A program made the position numbers and the translations under genes. The notes beneath the pieces were generated by a model that was given only the letters and a program-made list of their open reading frames with translations, was not told the origin of the DNA and searched no databases. Positions 1 through 8,809 of a stretch of DNA of 55,597 bases are shown one piece after another; position 1 is the first letter of the stretch; the number at the start of each line of letters is the position of its first letter. The DNA comes from Caryophanales bacterium. GTDB lineage: Bacteria > Bacillota > Bacilli > Paenibacillales > CANHCR01. The stretch covers positions 1 through 55,597 of the forward strand of contig CANHCR010000014.1 in assembly GCA_947459205.1 (NCBI GenBank), given 5' to 3'.

Positions 1-128
1 AAAGTTTCCTTCATCTAAAAAGTTCATCTAGAACTCATGATCTGCTAACGTTTTGTTGCTTTCTTTCCTCATTCGTTGATCAGTTTTCAAGGTGCGTTCC
101 GCCTCCCGCTTCCGAAGGCGACTAAAAC
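1..128 (-). other. 5' leader of an rRNA operon leaving the window
   Basis: Read on the minus strand, this stretch lies downstream of two tandem strong promoters and carries the block CCTTGAAAACTG (complement of 81-92), followed by an A-rich run. Blocks of this kind are typical of the leader and spacer regions of Bacillales rRNA operons. No open reading frame fits. In Bacillus subtilis ygxA-ygzB-perR lies beside rrnD, which agrees with a 16S gene just beyond the left edge. The rRNA gene itself is not in the window, so this is inference. Confidence 0.6.
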
Positions 129-158
129 AATATACCACATTCCGTTTCCTCTTGGCAA
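129..158 (-). promoter_or_regulatory. rRNA-type promoter P2
   Basis: On the minus strand the -35 is TTGCCA (complement of 153-158) and the -10 is TATATT (complement of 129-134), with an 18-base spacer. It lies 100 bases downstream of P1, a spacing similar to the tandem P1/P2 promoters of Bacillus rrn operons. Confidence 0.6.
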
Positions 159-228
159 GGGTTTTTCGAACCTTTTTTTGTTTCATTTTTTTGATTCGAT
201 TTCTTGTTAAGCGAAACAGACAATGAGT

Positions 229-257
229 AATTTATCAAATATTGAACCTCAAGTCAA
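229..257 (-). promoter_or_regulatory. rRNA-type promoter P1
   Basis: On the minus strand TTGACT (complement of 252-257) and TAAATT (complement of 229-234) are separated by 17 bases. It starts about 40 bases after the thiG stop. A GC-rich hairpin (arms 258-264 and 281-287) lies between thiG and P1, without a clear run of U. Confidence 0.65.
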
Positions 258-299
258 GAGTCGGACAAAAGTTTTTTTCGCCGGCTCTCGATTTATTCA

Positions 300-1064
300 T
301 TATTCGATGATTCCTTCTAAAGGACTACTTGCAGTTGCATATTTCTTTTTTGGAATTCGACCAGCAAGAAAGCCCTTACGACCCGCTTCAACAGCAAGTT
401 TGAATGCCTCAGCCATTAACACAGGGTCTTTAGCCGCTGCGACTGCCGTATTAAGCAACACGCCATCAGCACCCAATTCCATCGCAATCGTAGCATCAGC
501 CGGACTTCCTATCCCAGCATCGATAATAATCGGCACGGTAGCATCCTCAAGGATTAGTTTAATATTATTCGGATTCGTAATACCCTGCCCTGACCCAATT
601 GGTGATGCGCCTGGCATAACGGCTGCCGCACCCGCTTCTTGAAGTTTTTTTGCCAAAATCGGGTCATCATTCGTGTAAGTCAGTACGACAAAGCCCTCGT
701 TGACCAAAATTTTCGTCGCTTCCAAAGTGCCGATTGGATCCGGCAGCAATGTTTTCGGGTCGCCGATGACTTCCACTTTGATCATGTCACACAAGCCAGA
801 AGCTTTCGCTAGTCTAGCTACACGAACAGCTTCCTCTGCGGTATAACAGCCGGCAGTATTTGGCAAAAGTTTGAATTTTTTCAAATCAAGTTGTTCCAAA
901 AAATTGCTCGCTTCTGGATTATCAAGGGGCAAGCGTCGCACAGCAAACGTTAAAATTTCGGCACTAGAAATCGCAATCGCCTGCGTCTGCAAATCAAGCG
1001 AAGTGTATTTTCCGGTTCCCATCATTAATCGAGATTGAAATTCGTATGGTCCTATTTTTAACAT
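300..1064 (-). CDS. thiG: Thiazole synthase ThiG
   Basis: ThiG builds the thiazole phosphate ring of thiamine from deoxyxylulose 5-phosphate, dehydroglycine and sulfur carried by ThiS thiocarboxylate. The 254-residue TIM barrel has full family length. Lys96 in IKVEVIGD is the lysine that forms the imine with the sugar phosphate in the Bacillus enzyme. The phosphate-binding loops with GIG and NTAVA are present near the C terminus. An AAAGGAG site precedes the ATG. It follows thiS by 44 bases, so the sulfur carrier and its acceptor enzyme are co-transcribed. No thiO, thiF or thiamine riboswitch is visible; expression probably depends on the ygxA promoter upstream. Confidence 0.95.
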   Translation of the reverse strand: MLKIGPYEFQSRLMMGTGKYTSLDLQTQAIAISSAEILTFAVRRLPLDNPEASNFLEQLDLKKFKLLPNTAGCYTAEEAVRVARLAKASGLCDMIKVEVIGDPKTLLPDPIGTLEATKILVNEGFVVLTYTNDDPILAKKLQEAGAAAVMPGASPIGSGQGITNPNNIKLILEDATVPIIIDAGIGSPADATIAMELGADGVLLNTAVAAAKDPVLMAEAFKLAVEAGRKGFLAGRIPKKKYATASSPLEGIIE

Positions 1065-1108
1065 ATTGAACTCCTTTTTGTGTTTTGTTATTGGTCGTAG
1101 AGAGCGTT

Positions 1109-1309
1109 TTAACCGCCACCGACAAAGTGAACAATTTCGACCCTATCGTTTTCCTGCAGAATCGTGTTATCATATGCTTCACGATCAATGATTTGGAGGT
1201 TTAATTCGACTACGACAATCTTATTGGCAATTTGAAAATGTTGAAGCAAGTCGCGCACGGTAGATACATCCATTACAGCACGTTGCTCGCCGTTAATAAT
1301 GAGATTCAC
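1109..1309 (-). CDS. thiS: Sulfur carrier protein ThiS
   Basis: This 66-residue ubiquitin-fold protein carries sulfur as a C-terminal thiocarboxylate for thiazole synthesis. The chain ends VHFVGGG, giving the required terminal Gly-Gly; the extra Gly is slightly unusual. Translation starts at GTG 1309, seven bases after GGAGG. It sits 18 bases after ygxA and just before thiG. The adenylating partner ThiF is not in the window. Confidence 0.9.
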   Translation of the reverse strand: MNLIINGEQRAVMDVSTVRDLLQHFQIANKIVVVELNLQIIDREAYDNTILQENDRVEIVHFVGGG

Positions 1310-1327
1310 GATGATGCCTCCTTCGAT

Positions 1328-2188
1328 TTATATCGTGTAGCGCGTTTCGACAAAAGCTTGCGCAGCCGAATAGGTCGTTTCACGAATGAGCGACTTTTGC
1401 GTTAGTTTGTGCAAAATCATATTGATATCGATCGGAAGTTCACGAACTTCTGGATGCATCGCGATATCTTGAACGGTCCAAGCATCCTCACTGCTACGTA
1501 AAATGCGCATAATTATGGTACAGCAATTTTCGATCTTGGTAGAGGCAAAAAAGTCACTGGCTAGGATTAGCAACTGAATTCGTTTTTCGATAGGATCTGG
1601 ACTAAGAATCAATTCTTCATACAATTTGAAAACGCCGATGTTGATTGTCCGCAGTTGTTCCCAAACGGTGATTTCTGGATGAATACCTTGCTCAATAATA
1701 GCAATGCGCGCCCAATGATGGAGCGCCTCTAGAATGTTACTGAAGGCATCCATATAATGTCCGGATTTTAAATATTCTTTGCTTTGCAAATAAGTACGTA
1801 GAAAGGCAGAAAATTCGATTAACAAACGTTGTTCGCGTAAGGACTGCGGAAATTGAGCGGCATTTTGGCGCAAACCGGTCAAATAACCGTCGCGATCGAA
1901 CAAGATTTCGCCACGTAATAGCCACTCGATGATTCGCCTGTTTTCGCCTGCAGCAATCCATTTATGCAATCCGTCTGCATCAACCCATCGTTCTTGTATA
2001 CGCTTGTTATGTTTTATATAATGAGATAGAGGGCGTTGAGCATCAAATCCGTGGCATAATACGAGTAACAAAACATCGAAGCCGTCAGTCAACGGACTAA
2101 ATGCACTCTCGTTTTCCAAACAAATCAAGCTGCGGACATTACTGTTCGATGCAAAAAAGTCGTTCAGTTCCTGAACTAATGATGGCAT
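1328..2188 (-). CDS. ygxA: Nucleotidyltransferase-like protein YgxA
   Basis: This 286-residue protein matches the YgxA family of Bacillales: an N-terminal nucleotidyltransferase-like domain, a helical middle and a C-terminal winged-helix-like end. The function is not known. A longer in-frame start at 2212 has no ribosome site, whereas ATG 2188 follows GGGAGG closely and begins MPSLVQEL, so I chose 2188. The order ygxA / divergent ygzB / perR next to an rRNA operon is the same as in Bacillus subtilis, which supports the name. Here it heads an operon with thiS and thiG, a link I cannot explain functionally. Confidence 0.8.
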   Translation of the reverse strand: MPSLVQELNDFFASNSNVRSLICLENESAFSPLTDGFDVLLLVLCHGFDAQRPLSHYIKHNKRIQERWVDADGLHKWIAAGENRRIIEWLLRGEILFDRDGYLTGLRQNAAQFPQSLREQRLLIEFSAFLRTYLQSKEYLKSGHYMDAFSNILEALHHWARIAIIEQGIHPEITVWEQLRTINIGVFKLYEELILSPDPIEKRIQLLILASDFFASTKIENCCTIIMRILRSSEDAWTVQDIAMHPEVRELPIDINMILHKLTQKSLIRETTYSAAQAFVETRYTI

Positions 2189-2201
2189 AATTACCTCCCA
2201 T

Positions 2202-2239
2202 ATGATTGTCACAGAACAATCATTGTCGACAGATATTAT
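2202..2239 (-). promoter_or_regulatory. ygxA promoter region with inverted repeat
   Basis: On the minus strand a TATAAT (complement of 2234-2239) lies upstream of ygxA without a good -35. Downstream of it is a perfect 8-base inverted repeat, ATGATTGT at 2202-2209 and ACAATCAT at 2216-2223, six bases apart. It could be an operator or an RNA hairpin in the 5' untranslated region. Confidence 0.35.
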
Positions 2240-2275
2240 ACACTATTTTGAACGGTCATAAAAGGAGAGATCAGC

Positions 2276-2632
2276 ATGGTGTTCAAAACGAGTAAGATTG
2301 CAGAGTTTCGGTTGTGGGGTTTGTTGTTAACGCTCGGCGGGATGGGTTTGATGATTCTTGGATTAGTCGGAATCGTATTCGATTGGGGCACGATTGGCCG
2401 GGTGATCGCATTCGTGAGCATGATCATCGGGATGATTGCCATGGTGGGGAGCGTCGGCATTTACATGTGGGCCGGGATGTTATCAACTAGTGCTCAAATC
2501 GTCGTTTGCCCTTCATGTGGGAATCAGACGAAGGTGCTAGGAAAGACGGATCGTTGTATGGTGTGTCATACGGTGCTTTCGTTTGATAAAAAGTATGCGC
2601 CTGCAGCAGAAGACGGAGCAAGTAGCGAGTAA
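2276..2632 (+). CDS. ygzB: YgzB family membrane protein
   Basis: A 118-residue protein with two hydrophobic segments (about residues 14-36 and 42-66) followed by a cytoplasmic zinc-ribbon-like tail with CPSCG and CMVC. This layout and length match YgzB (UPF0295), found beside perR in Bacillales; the function is unknown. A good AAAGGAG site precedes the ATG. It is transcribed alone, divergent from ygxA and convergent with the RDD gene, and ends at a shared terminator. Confidence 0.85.
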   Translation: MVFKTSKIAEFRLWGLLLTLGGMGLMILGLVGIVFDWGTIGRVIAFVSMIIGMIAMVGSVGIYMWAGMLSTSAQIVVCPSCGNQTKVLGKTDRCMVCHTVLSFDKKYAPAAEDGASSE

Positions 2633-2672
2633 AAACAAGGTGTGTTCCACCGAGATGGAGCACACCTTGTTT
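2633..2672. terminator. Bidirectional terminator, ygzB / RDD gene
   Basis: Long inverted repeat with arms at about 2635-2649 and 2656-2670, with A-rich sequence on the left and a T run on the right. It can stop transcription from both convergent genes. Confidence 0.85.
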
Positions 2673-2674
2673 TT

Positions 2675-3151
2675 TTAGTTCTTCTGTTTGAAATCATAGT
2701 CAAATTGTTCGTCTTGTACAAATGTTATTGGTGCGGCGTTGGTCGCATTTTTAACAACTAAAGTGCTTGCAATCATATCATGTAAGCATTGTTTCTTTGC
2801 GGTAAAAGCAGCCATAATGTAACCGATAAAGAAGATGATTGCCGAAAGGATGGTGGCAAAATAACGACCTGTAGCTCGTAGAACAGAGATACGTTGTCCG
2901 TTCACACCAGTTACTTTCAACCCCATAATCATTTTTCCAACGGTCGCCTGCTTTTCCGAAGACTCAAGTCCGACTTTGTAAACTAATGCAATAAGGATAC
3001 TGAACAGGTTGTTTAAGTTGCTATCCGTCGATCCTGGTTCAGGATTAAAACCGAACATAATCCCAAGTAGAATCGTAGACGGAATCCCGAAAATTACAAT
3101 ATCTAATAACGTTGCAACAACACGACGCCAAAACCCTGCATAACTAACCAA
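2675..3151 (-). CDS. RDD family membrane protein
   Basis: About 158 residues with the RDD-domain pattern: an N-terminal FWRRVVATLLDIVIF segment, further hydrophobic stretches, and the middle motif ATVGKMIMGLKV followed by an R-rich turn. RDD proteins are small integral membrane proteins, some linked to ion or solute transport; a substrate cannot be told here. GGAGG lies eight bases before the TTG at 3151, so I take TTG as the start rather than the ATG at 3181, which has no ribosome site. It lies between perR and ygzB and is probably transcribed on its own. Confidence 0.75.
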   Translation of the reverse strand: MVSYAGFWRRVVATLLDIVIFGIPSTILLGIMFGFNPEPGSTDSNLNNLFSILIALVYKVGLESSEKQATVGKMIMGLKVTGVNGQRISVLRATGRYFATILSAIIFFIGYIMAAFTAKKQCLHDMIASTLVVKNATNAAPITFVQDEQFDYDFKQKN

Positions 3152-3229
3152 ATGTTTCACCTCCAGTTTATAGTACAGCAAGTTTATACTACGATAAGTT
3201 TATTCTACGCGGATAAAAATTTTCCTGCA

Positions 3230-3260
3230 AAAAGAAAAAATCCCGCGAATTCATCACGGG
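3230..3260 (-). terminator. perR terminator
   Basis: On the minus strand the arms CCCGTGA and TCGCGGG (complement of 3254-3260 and 3242-3248) are followed by a T-rich run. It lies just after the perR stop. Confidence 0.75.
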
Positions 3261-3269
3261 GATCGATTG

Positions 3270-3704
3270 CTAATGACGATATGCTGTTGCGCAAACTGGG
3301 CAAAGACCGTACAGTTCCATCCGATGACCGTTAATGATGAAACCTGTCTTAGCCATCGCTTGTTCTTCGATATGTTCAAGACGCGGGTGGTCGAAATCGA
3401 CGATGGTACTACACTTGGTGCATATAACATGGTAATGGTCGCTAACGTTGGCGTCATAGCGACTTGAATCGTCACCGTATGTTAGTTCTTTGACGAGTCC
3501 GGCCTCCACAAACAGCTTGAGATTGTTATAAATCGTCGCTACACTCATATTCGGAAAACGGTGTTCGAGTGCTTTGTAGATGTCGTCGGCCGTCGGATGA
3601 TTCATTGCATCGACCATGTATTCCAAAATGGCATAGCGTTGAGGTGTCATGCGTACGCCGAACAGTTTCAATTTATCCAATGCATGCTCAAACCGTGACT
3701 GCAT
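3270..3704 (-). CDS. perR: Peroxide-responsive Fur-family repressor PerR
   Basis: A 144-residue Fur-family regulator with an N-terminal winged helix and a C-terminal metal-binding dimerisation domain. The regulatory-site ligands expected for PerR are all present with one-residue offset from the Bacillus protein: His36, Asp84, His90, His92 and Asp103. The Asp84 is what separates PerR from Fur and Zur. The structural zinc site is Cys95/Cys98 (CTKC) and Cys135/Cys138 (CPVC). It should bind Fe or Mn and lose DNA binding when a ligand histidine is oxidised by peroxide. It follows gatB closely but has its own promoter. The position beside ygzB and ygxA is as in Bacillus. Confidence 0.93.
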   Translation of the reverse strand: MQSRFEHALDKLKLFGVRMTPQRYAILEYMVDAMNHPTADDIYKALEHRFPNMSVATIYNNLKLFVEAGLVKELTYGDDSSRYDANVSDHYHVICTKCSTIVDFDHPRLEHIEEQAMAKTGFIINGHRMELYGLCPVCATAYRH

Positions 3705-3740
3705 GCGACCTCACCACCTTTCCACATCGAATTTACTGAC

Positions 3741-3770
3741 ATTATAAACGAAATGTTTACATTTTTTCAA
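3741..3770 (-). promoter_or_regulatory. perR promoter with central dyad
   Basis: On the minus strand TTGAAA (complement of 3765-3770) and TATAAT (complement of 3741-3746) are 18 bases apart. The spacer contains a perfect 6-2-6 dyad, AAATGT-TT-ACATTT at 3751-3764, which also covers the gatB stop codon. The position is ideal for a repressor site. It is not a canonical Per box, although a partial Per-box match begins at the -10. Confidence 0.7.
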
Positions 3771-5205
3771 TCAATTCAGCAATCAATTTGTTGGCAAGTC
3801 CAGGGTTTGCTTTGCCCTTGGATTCTTTCATTACCTGTCCGACGAGGAAGCCGATTGCCTTAGGGTTTCCGCCTTTGACATCTGCGACAGGACCTGGATT
3901 CGCGTCAAGCACGTTTTGAACGATTGCACGAATCGCACCCTCATCACTGATTTGTACAAGCCCCTGCTCTTCGACAATGGCTTGTGGCAAATTGCCAGAC
4001 TCGAGCATTTCCCTGAAGACGGTCTTGGCGATTTTACCGCTGATTGTACCTTTCTCAATCAACCCGATCATCTCGCCCAAACCTTGGCTGGTCACTTTGA
4101 CACCCGACAATTCCAGGTTGTTTGCGTTCAAATAAGCGAGCAAGTCGCCCATCATCCAGTTGGCAACGGCTTTGGCGTCGCTTGTATAGCTCAAACTGTT
4201 TTCGAAAAAGTCAGCGAGCGCGAGCGAGGCGGTAATCACTTCTGCATCATAACTCGACAGCCCATATTGTTCGGTGTAACGTTGTTTGCGTTCGTCCGGC
4301 AATTCCGGAATCGATGAACGAACACGCTCCTGCCAAGCCGAATCAAGGTTCATACGCACGAGATCCGGATCAGGGAAATATCGATAGTCATGCGCCTCTT
4401 CTTTGCTACGCATGGAAAATGTTTTTGCTTGTGCCTCATCCCAACGGCGCGTTTCTTGCACCACTTTGCCACCGGAATCAAGCACATCAGCTTGACGCCA
4501 TTGCTCGTATTCGATGCCGCGCTGAACGCCGCGGAAGGAATTCATGTTTTTCAGTTCAGCTTTCGTGCCTAATTCTTTTTGACCAAAAGGACGCAAACTG
4601 ATGTTGGCGTCGCAACGCAAAGAGCCCTGCTCCATTTTGACATCAGAAACGTCGCAATATTGCATGATGGCTTTTAGTTTTTCTAAGTAAGCGCGGGCCT
4701 CTTCAGGTGAACGCAGATCCGGTTCGGAGACGATTTCGATGAGCGGCGTGCCTACGCGGTTGAAATCAACGAGCGATGCTGCACCGCCTTCGACGTGTGT
4801 CAATTTGCCAGCATCTTCTTCAAGATGCAATCTCGTAATGCCAATTCGCTTCTGTTCGCCGTTCACTTCGATATCAATCCAACCGAATTCGCCGATTGGT
4901 CGCTCGTACTGGGAAATTTGGTATGCTTTCGGAGAGTCCGGGTAAAAATAATTTTTGCGCGCGAAGATGCTATCTTCGTTAATTTTGCAATTCAAAGCGA
5001 GCGCAGCCTTCATCGCGTATTCGACAGCTTGCCGATTTAAGACGGGTAAAACGCCTGGATGTCCGAGACAGACTGGGCATGTATTGGAATTCGGCGCCGC
5101 ACCAAAACTGGTGGAGCAACCGCAAAAGATTTTTGTTTTCGTGTGCAACTCGACGTGCACTTCGAGACCGATGACTGTTTCATAATCGGTTTGCGTAATG
5201 GCCAT
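3757..5205 (-). CDS. gatB: Asp/Glu-tRNA amidotransferase subunit B
   Basis: GatB is the kinase-amidotransferase subunit of GatCAB, which turns Glu-tRNA(Gln) and Asp-tRNA(Asn) into the correct amides. The 482 residues include the cradle domain with the zinc cysteines at 28, 30, 43 and 46 (CGCS then CPVC), and the C-terminal YqeY-like tail with the [11 protein letters not shown] segment. ATG 5205 follows AAAGGAG; the in-frame extension to 5235 lacks a site and was left out. It is the last gene of gatC-gatA-gatB and ends inside the perR promoter. Confidence 0.96.
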   Translation of the reverse strand: MAITQTDYETVIGLEVHVELHTKTKIFCGCSTSFGAAPNSNTCPVCLGHPGVLPVLNRQAVEYAMKAALALNCKINEDSIFARKNYFYPDSPKAYQISQYERPIGEFGWIDIEVNGEQKRIGITRLHLEEDAGKLTHVEGGAASLVDFNRVGTPLIEIVSEPDLRSPEEARAYLEKLKAIMQYCDVSDVKMEQGSLRCDANISLRPFGQKELGTKAELKNMNSFRGVQRGIEYEQWRQADVLDSGGKVVQETRRWDEAQAKTFSMRSKEEAHDYRYFPDPDLVRMNLDSAWQERVRSSIPELPDERKQRYTEQYGLSSYDAEVITASLALADFFENSLSYTSDAKAVANWMMGDLLAYLNANNLELSGVKVTSQGLGEMIGLIEKGTISGKIAKTVFREMLESGNLPQAIVEEQGLVQISDEGAIRAIVQNVLDANPGPVADVKGGNPKAIGFLVGQVMKESKGKANPGLANKLIAELIEKM

Positions 5206-5231
5206 AATTGATACTCCTTTCGTTCCCCGAA

Positions 5232-6689
5232 TCAAGATGAAAAAGGACGCGCCTTGTGGTGATCAGTATGTTGCTCAAATGCATGGGCGACACGCAATAC
5301 TGTCGACTCAGCAAACGTGTTGCCGATGATTTGCAAGCCGACAGGCAGGCCGTCGACGAGCCCGCATGGCACGCTGATGGCTGGCACACCGGCGAGATTG
5401 ACCGGGATCGTGCAAATGTCATTCAGATACATTTTTAATGGGTCGTTGACTTGTTCACCGATTTTGAAGGCGGTAGTTGGCGCGGTCGGACCGATAATGA
5501 CGTCATATGTTTTGAACACTTCATCAAAGTCTTGTTTGATTAACGTGCGGACTTGTTGTGCTTTTAAATAGTAAGCATCGTAATATCCGGAACTGAGTGC
5601 GTAAGTGCCGAGCATGATGCGGCGCTTAACCTCTGGACCGAATCCTTCGGAACGTGATTTGTGATAAAGTTCGAGCAAGTTGTTAGCGCTCGTCGTACGT
5701 ACGCCGTAGCGCACGCCGTCAAAACGTGCCAAGTTAGAGGAAGCCTCGGACGATGCGAGCAAATAGTAAGTAGCGACCGCATACTCGGAATGTGGCAACG
5801 AGACTTCTTCCCACGTCGCCCCAAGTCCTTCCAGCACCTTAAGTGCAGCGAGCACTTTTTCTTTCACCTGCGGGTCGATGCCAGCGCCGAGATATTCTTT
5901 CGGCACGGCGATGCGCAAGCCTTTAATGTCTCCCGTAAGGGCACTCGCGTAGTCAGGAATTTGTACATTCGCTGAGGTTGAGTCGTGCTGATCATAACCG
6001 GCAATCGCTTGCAGTAAATGTGCTGCGTCTTCTACGTTTTTTGTGAGTGGTCCAATTTGATCTAATGACGAGGCAAAAGCAACGAGACCGAAGCGTGAAA
6101 CGAGACCATACGTCGGTTTCAAGCCGACGATGCCGCAGTAAGCCGCAGGTTGACGAATCGAGCCGCCCGTGTCTGAACCGAGTGAAAAGTAGACTTCGCC
6201 AGCCGCAACAGCAGCCGCTGAACCGCCACTCGAACCACCTGGCACGTGCTCGGTATTCCACGGATTGCGAGTAGCAAAATAGGAGGAGTTCTCGTTCGAA
6301 CCACCCATCGCAAACTCATCCATGTTCAATTTGCCGACGGTAACGGTTTGCACCATTTTTAACTTTTTCACAACTGTCGCATCGAATACAGGTTGGTAGT
6401 TAGCAAGAAATTGACTGGCGCACGTGGTTAGCAACCCTTGGGTAACGATATTATCTTTGATTCCAATCGGCAATCCGTAAAGTAGCCCTGCATCGCTTGG
6501 TACGCCGGTCGCATCCATTTCTACGGCTTGCGCTCGCGCCGCATCTTCGTTCAAAGTGATGAACGCTTTGACGCTTTGCTCGCGTGCGGCAATTGCTTTG
6601 TACGATTCATCGAGCAATTCTCCGACTTTCAGTTGTTTTGTAACTAGTTGATTATGTAGTTCGTGAATGGGTATCGAAAGTAAAGACAA
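5232..6689 (-). CDS. gatA: Asp/Glu-tRNA amidotransferase subunit A
   Basis: GatA is the glutaminase subunit of GatCAB and releases ammonia from glutamine. The amidase signature is intact in a 485-residue chain: catalytic Lys78 (GIKDN), the cis-Ser at 153 in the GGSSGGS loop, and nucleophile Ser177 (TGGS). The start is TTG 6689, eight bases after GGAGG. It sits 12 bases after gatC and 26 before gatB. Confidence 0.96.
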   Translation of the reverse strand: MSLLSIPIHELHNQLVTKQLKVGELLDESYKAIAAREQSVKAFITLNEDAARAQAVEMDATGVPSDAGLLYGLPIGIKDNIVTQGLLTTCASQFLANYQPVFDATVVKKLKMVQTVTVGKLNMDEFAMGGSNENSSYFATRNPWNTEHVPGGSSGGSAAAVAAGEVYFSLGSDTGGSIRQPAAYCGIVGLKPTYGLVSRFGLVAFASSLDQIGPLTKNVEDAAHLLQAIAGYDQHDSTSANVQIPDYASALTGDIKGLRIAVPKEYLGAGIDPQVKEKVLAALKVLEGLGATWEEVSLPHSEYAVATYYLLASSEASSNLARFDGVRYGVRTTSANNLLELYHKSRSEGFGPEVKRRIMLGTYALSSGYYDAYYLKAQQVRTLIKQDFDEVFKTYDVIIGPTAPTTAFKIGEQVNDPLKMYLNDICTIPVNLAGVPAISVPCGLVDGLPVGLQIIGNTFAESTVLRVAHAFEQHTDHHKARPFSS

Positions 6690-6701
6690 GTGTAAACCCT
6701 C

Positions 6702-6989
6702 CTATTCAATCACAGCAGGCACTTTGAAGTGACCCTCTTCCTCGTCAGGCGCGTTCAGCATCACCTGATCGACAGGAAGTGACTCGTGTGGCAAATCGTC
6801 ACGCATCACATTAACCAACGGCAATACGTGTGTTGTCGGTGCGACGTTGCTTGTGTCGAGTGCATTCAGTTGTTCTGCGTATTTTAAAATGGCATTCAAT
6901 TGGTCGGTAAACAGTGTTTTTTCGTCGGCGGATAAATCCAGTCGCGCCAATTTTGCGACGTGCTCCACATCTTTCAAAGTAATGCTCAT
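6702..6989 (-). CDS. gatC: Asp/Glu-tRNA amidotransferase subunit C
   Basis: The small GatC subunit wraps around GatA and stabilises the complex. The 95 residues show the family pattern: VEHVAKLARLDL at the N terminus, a middle stretch ending VAPTTHVLP, the VMRDD turn and FKVPAVIE at the end. ATG 6989 follows GGGAG at eight bases; in-frame ATGs at 6995 and 7004 are too close to the site or before it. First gene of gatCAB. Confidence 0.94.
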   Translation of the reverse strand: MSITLKDVEHVAKLARLDLSADEKTLFTDQLNAILKYAEQLNALDTSNVAPTTHVLPLVNVMRDDLPHESLPVDQVMLNAPDEEEGHFKVPAVIE

Positions 6990-7010
6990 TTTCATCACTC
7001 CCATTTGTTC

Positions 7011-7039
7011 ATTATATAGTAGAGTTCGATGATTCTCAA
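7011..7039 (-). promoter_or_regulatory. gatCAB promoter
   Basis: On the minus strand TTGAGA (complement of 7034-7039) and TATAAT (complement of 7011-7016) are 17 bases apart. The -35 lies over the end of the upstream peptidase gene. Confidence 0.7.
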
Positions 7040-8187
7040 ACGGTGAATAACTTTTGTTGAGTGCGTGTCAGTCTGCGAAAACCATCTTCGGTGATTAAGT
7101 AACTGTCTTCGATGCCGACTACGCCTAGATCTGGAAAACAGAACTTCGGCTCGAGTGCGATGACCATGCCCGTTTGCAGTTCGCCTTTGACGCCTTTAGC
7201 TAGCACCGGCCACTCATCCACTTCAAGCCCGATACCATGACCGATGAATTTGGCGCGGTCGGCACCATAGCCCATAAAGTGCATAGCGAGCGCAACTTCT
7301 TCAGCCCTAGCAAGTGCATGTGTGTGCAAGGATTCGCAGGTTGCGCCTGGTTTCAGCATCGTCTCCAACTCGAATAAAATAGCGGCAGCCAAATCATACG
7401 CGAGTTGCAACTTTTCAGGTAATGAGCCGATGACAACGGTTCTTGTCTGATCGATGATGTAGCCGTCAATGTTACAACCAACGTCGATTAGGATTGGCTC
7501 TCCTACTTGAATGAGATGATGGCTGGCGCTTTGTGGAAAGGCAGGACTCAAACCACTACCACCAGCAGGACCGTCAAAATAGGTAGGCACCGCCCCGCTC
7601 GCCCCCGCACCAACCAAACCGGTGAAAATTTCCTGGTTCAGCGCACGCATGCGCATCGGCCCCAAATGTCCGCTTGCGCGAAGTTGTTGCTCGATGAGGC
7701 AGAGCAGTTGTAGTTCGCTCATGCCAGGACGAAGTTCAGTCATGGCGGCAGAGAATGCCTCGTCGACAACCGTTGCAGCTCGTTCGATGGATGCGATCTC
7801 GGCAGGCGATTTGCGTGATCGCAGTTCACGAATGAGCGCCGAGCCATCCACCCAATCCACATTTGGAAACGCCTGTTGCAGACGTACAAATTGCTGCACG
7901 GGCAGCACGTCGAATTCGAGGGCAATCGTGCCCGAGTCAATCGCAAGTTGCTGTTGAAACGCTCTCATCCCGGTCCACTCCACAACGCGCACCGCACTTT
8001 CTTGCTGCGCCCGCAAAACGCTGCGACGCACAAAAAAAACGGGTTCCCCCTTAGCGGGCACATACAAATAACCGGCTTGCATCGAGCCGGTTAGGTAAAA
8101 CAAGTCGACATTTTGACAAAGGATCATACCATGCCAATCATGCGAACGAAGCTTGTCTTGTAATTTCTCCATTCGTTCAATATACAT
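7036..8187 (-). CDS. M24 family Xaa-Pro-type peptidase
   Basis: A creatinase/prolidase-fold protein of about 383 residues. An N-terminal creatinase domain precedes the pita-bread catalytic domain. The metal ligands are recognisable: Asp residues in DVGCNIDGYIIDQTRT, the His in GHGIGLEVDEWP, Glu in IALEPKF and Glu in GIEDS. It should be a cytoplasmic dinuclear metallopeptidase acting on Xaa-Pro bonds, though the family includes other hydrolases. The start is uncertain: ATG 8187 overlaps the hydrolase gene by 11 bases, and ATG 8172 is an alternative. It is the last gene of a three-gene operon. Confidence 0.8.
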   Translation of the reverse strand: MYIERMEKLQDKLRSHDWHGMILCQNVDLFYLTGSMQAGYLYVPAKGEPVFFVRRSVLRAQQESAVRVVEWTGMRAFQQQLAIDSGTIALEFDVLPVQQFVRLQQAFPNVDWVDGSALIRELRSRKSPAEIASIERAATVVDEAFSAAMTELRPGMSELQLLCLIEQQLRASGHLGPMRMRALNQEIFTGLVGAGASGAVPTYFDGPAGGSGLSPAFPQSASHHLIQVGEPILIDVGCNIDGYIIDQTRTVVIGSLPEKLQLAYDLAAAILFELETMLKPGATCESLHTHALARAEEVALAMHFMGYGADRAKFIGHGIGLEVDEWPVLAKGVKGELQTGMVIALEPKFCFPDLGVVGIEDSYLITEDGFRRLTRTQQKLFTV

Positions 8188-8809
8188 AAGGATTGTGTTG
8201 CCTTTCATAACCAATGATTGTTTTCGGACCGTGACCAGGGTAGACAATCGTTTCGTTAGGTAAGGTAAATAAGCGATTGTGGATGGTATCGAGCAATGTG
8301 CGCATGTTGCCACCTGGTAAATCTGTGCGGCCAACCGACATGTGGAACAAGACGTCGCCCGCGATTAGCAGATTTTCCAACAAAAAACTGACGCTCCCCG
8401 GCGAATGTCCTGGGGTATGGATGACACGAATTTGCTGATCGAGCAAGTGCAGAACTTGTCCATCGCCAAGGTCATATTCTGCAGCAGCCGTCTCAATCGG
8501 CGGGGTGACGTCCGACCAACGCAATGAGCCGTTTCGCTTCGCATCAGTAAGCCAATCTGCTTCTAATGGATGAATGTAAACTGGGCATTTTTTAAGCGTC
8601 CGAACCTGCTCAACACCGCCGATGTGATCAAAATGTGCATGAGTCAATAAAATCGCTTCTACCTCAAGATCTGCAATCCGTTTCAATAACGGCTGTGGAT
8701 TCATTCCCGGGTCGATGACGACGGCTTTGTTCTTTTCCTCATGGACAAGTAAATACGCATTCGTTTGGAGCGGCCCCAGCGGATACACTTGTAGTTTCAA
8801 CATGCTCAC
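8177..8809 (-). CDS. Metallo-beta-lactamase-fold hydrolase, YqgX-like
   Basis: A 210-residue glyoxalase II-like hydrolase. The metal motif THAHFDH spans His57, His59, Asp61 and His62; the later HTPGHSPG and GDVLF motifs supply the other ligands, and a PGHGP loop is near the end. Relatives such as YqgX of Bacillus are thought to hydrolyse thiol esters or conjugates. The start is GTG 8809, overlapping the TGA of the preceding gene, with GGGGAG five bases before it, so translation is probably coupled. Confidence 0.85.
   Translation of the reverse strand: MSMLKLQVYPLGPLQTNAYLLVHEEKNKAVVIDPGMNPQPLLKRIADLEVEAILLTHAHFDHIGGVEQVRTLKKCPVYIHPLEADWLTDAKRNGSLRWSDVTPPIETAAAEYDLGDGQVLHLLDQQIRVIHTPGHSPGSVSFLLENLLIAGDVLFHMSVGRTDLPGGNMRTLLDTIHNRLFTLPNETIVYPGHGPKTIIGYERQHNPYVY

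Noticed and set aside
1310-1327. Possible thiamine riboswitch before thiS
   Set aside because: Only 18 bases separate thiS from ygxA, and the region before ygxA shows no such aptamer.
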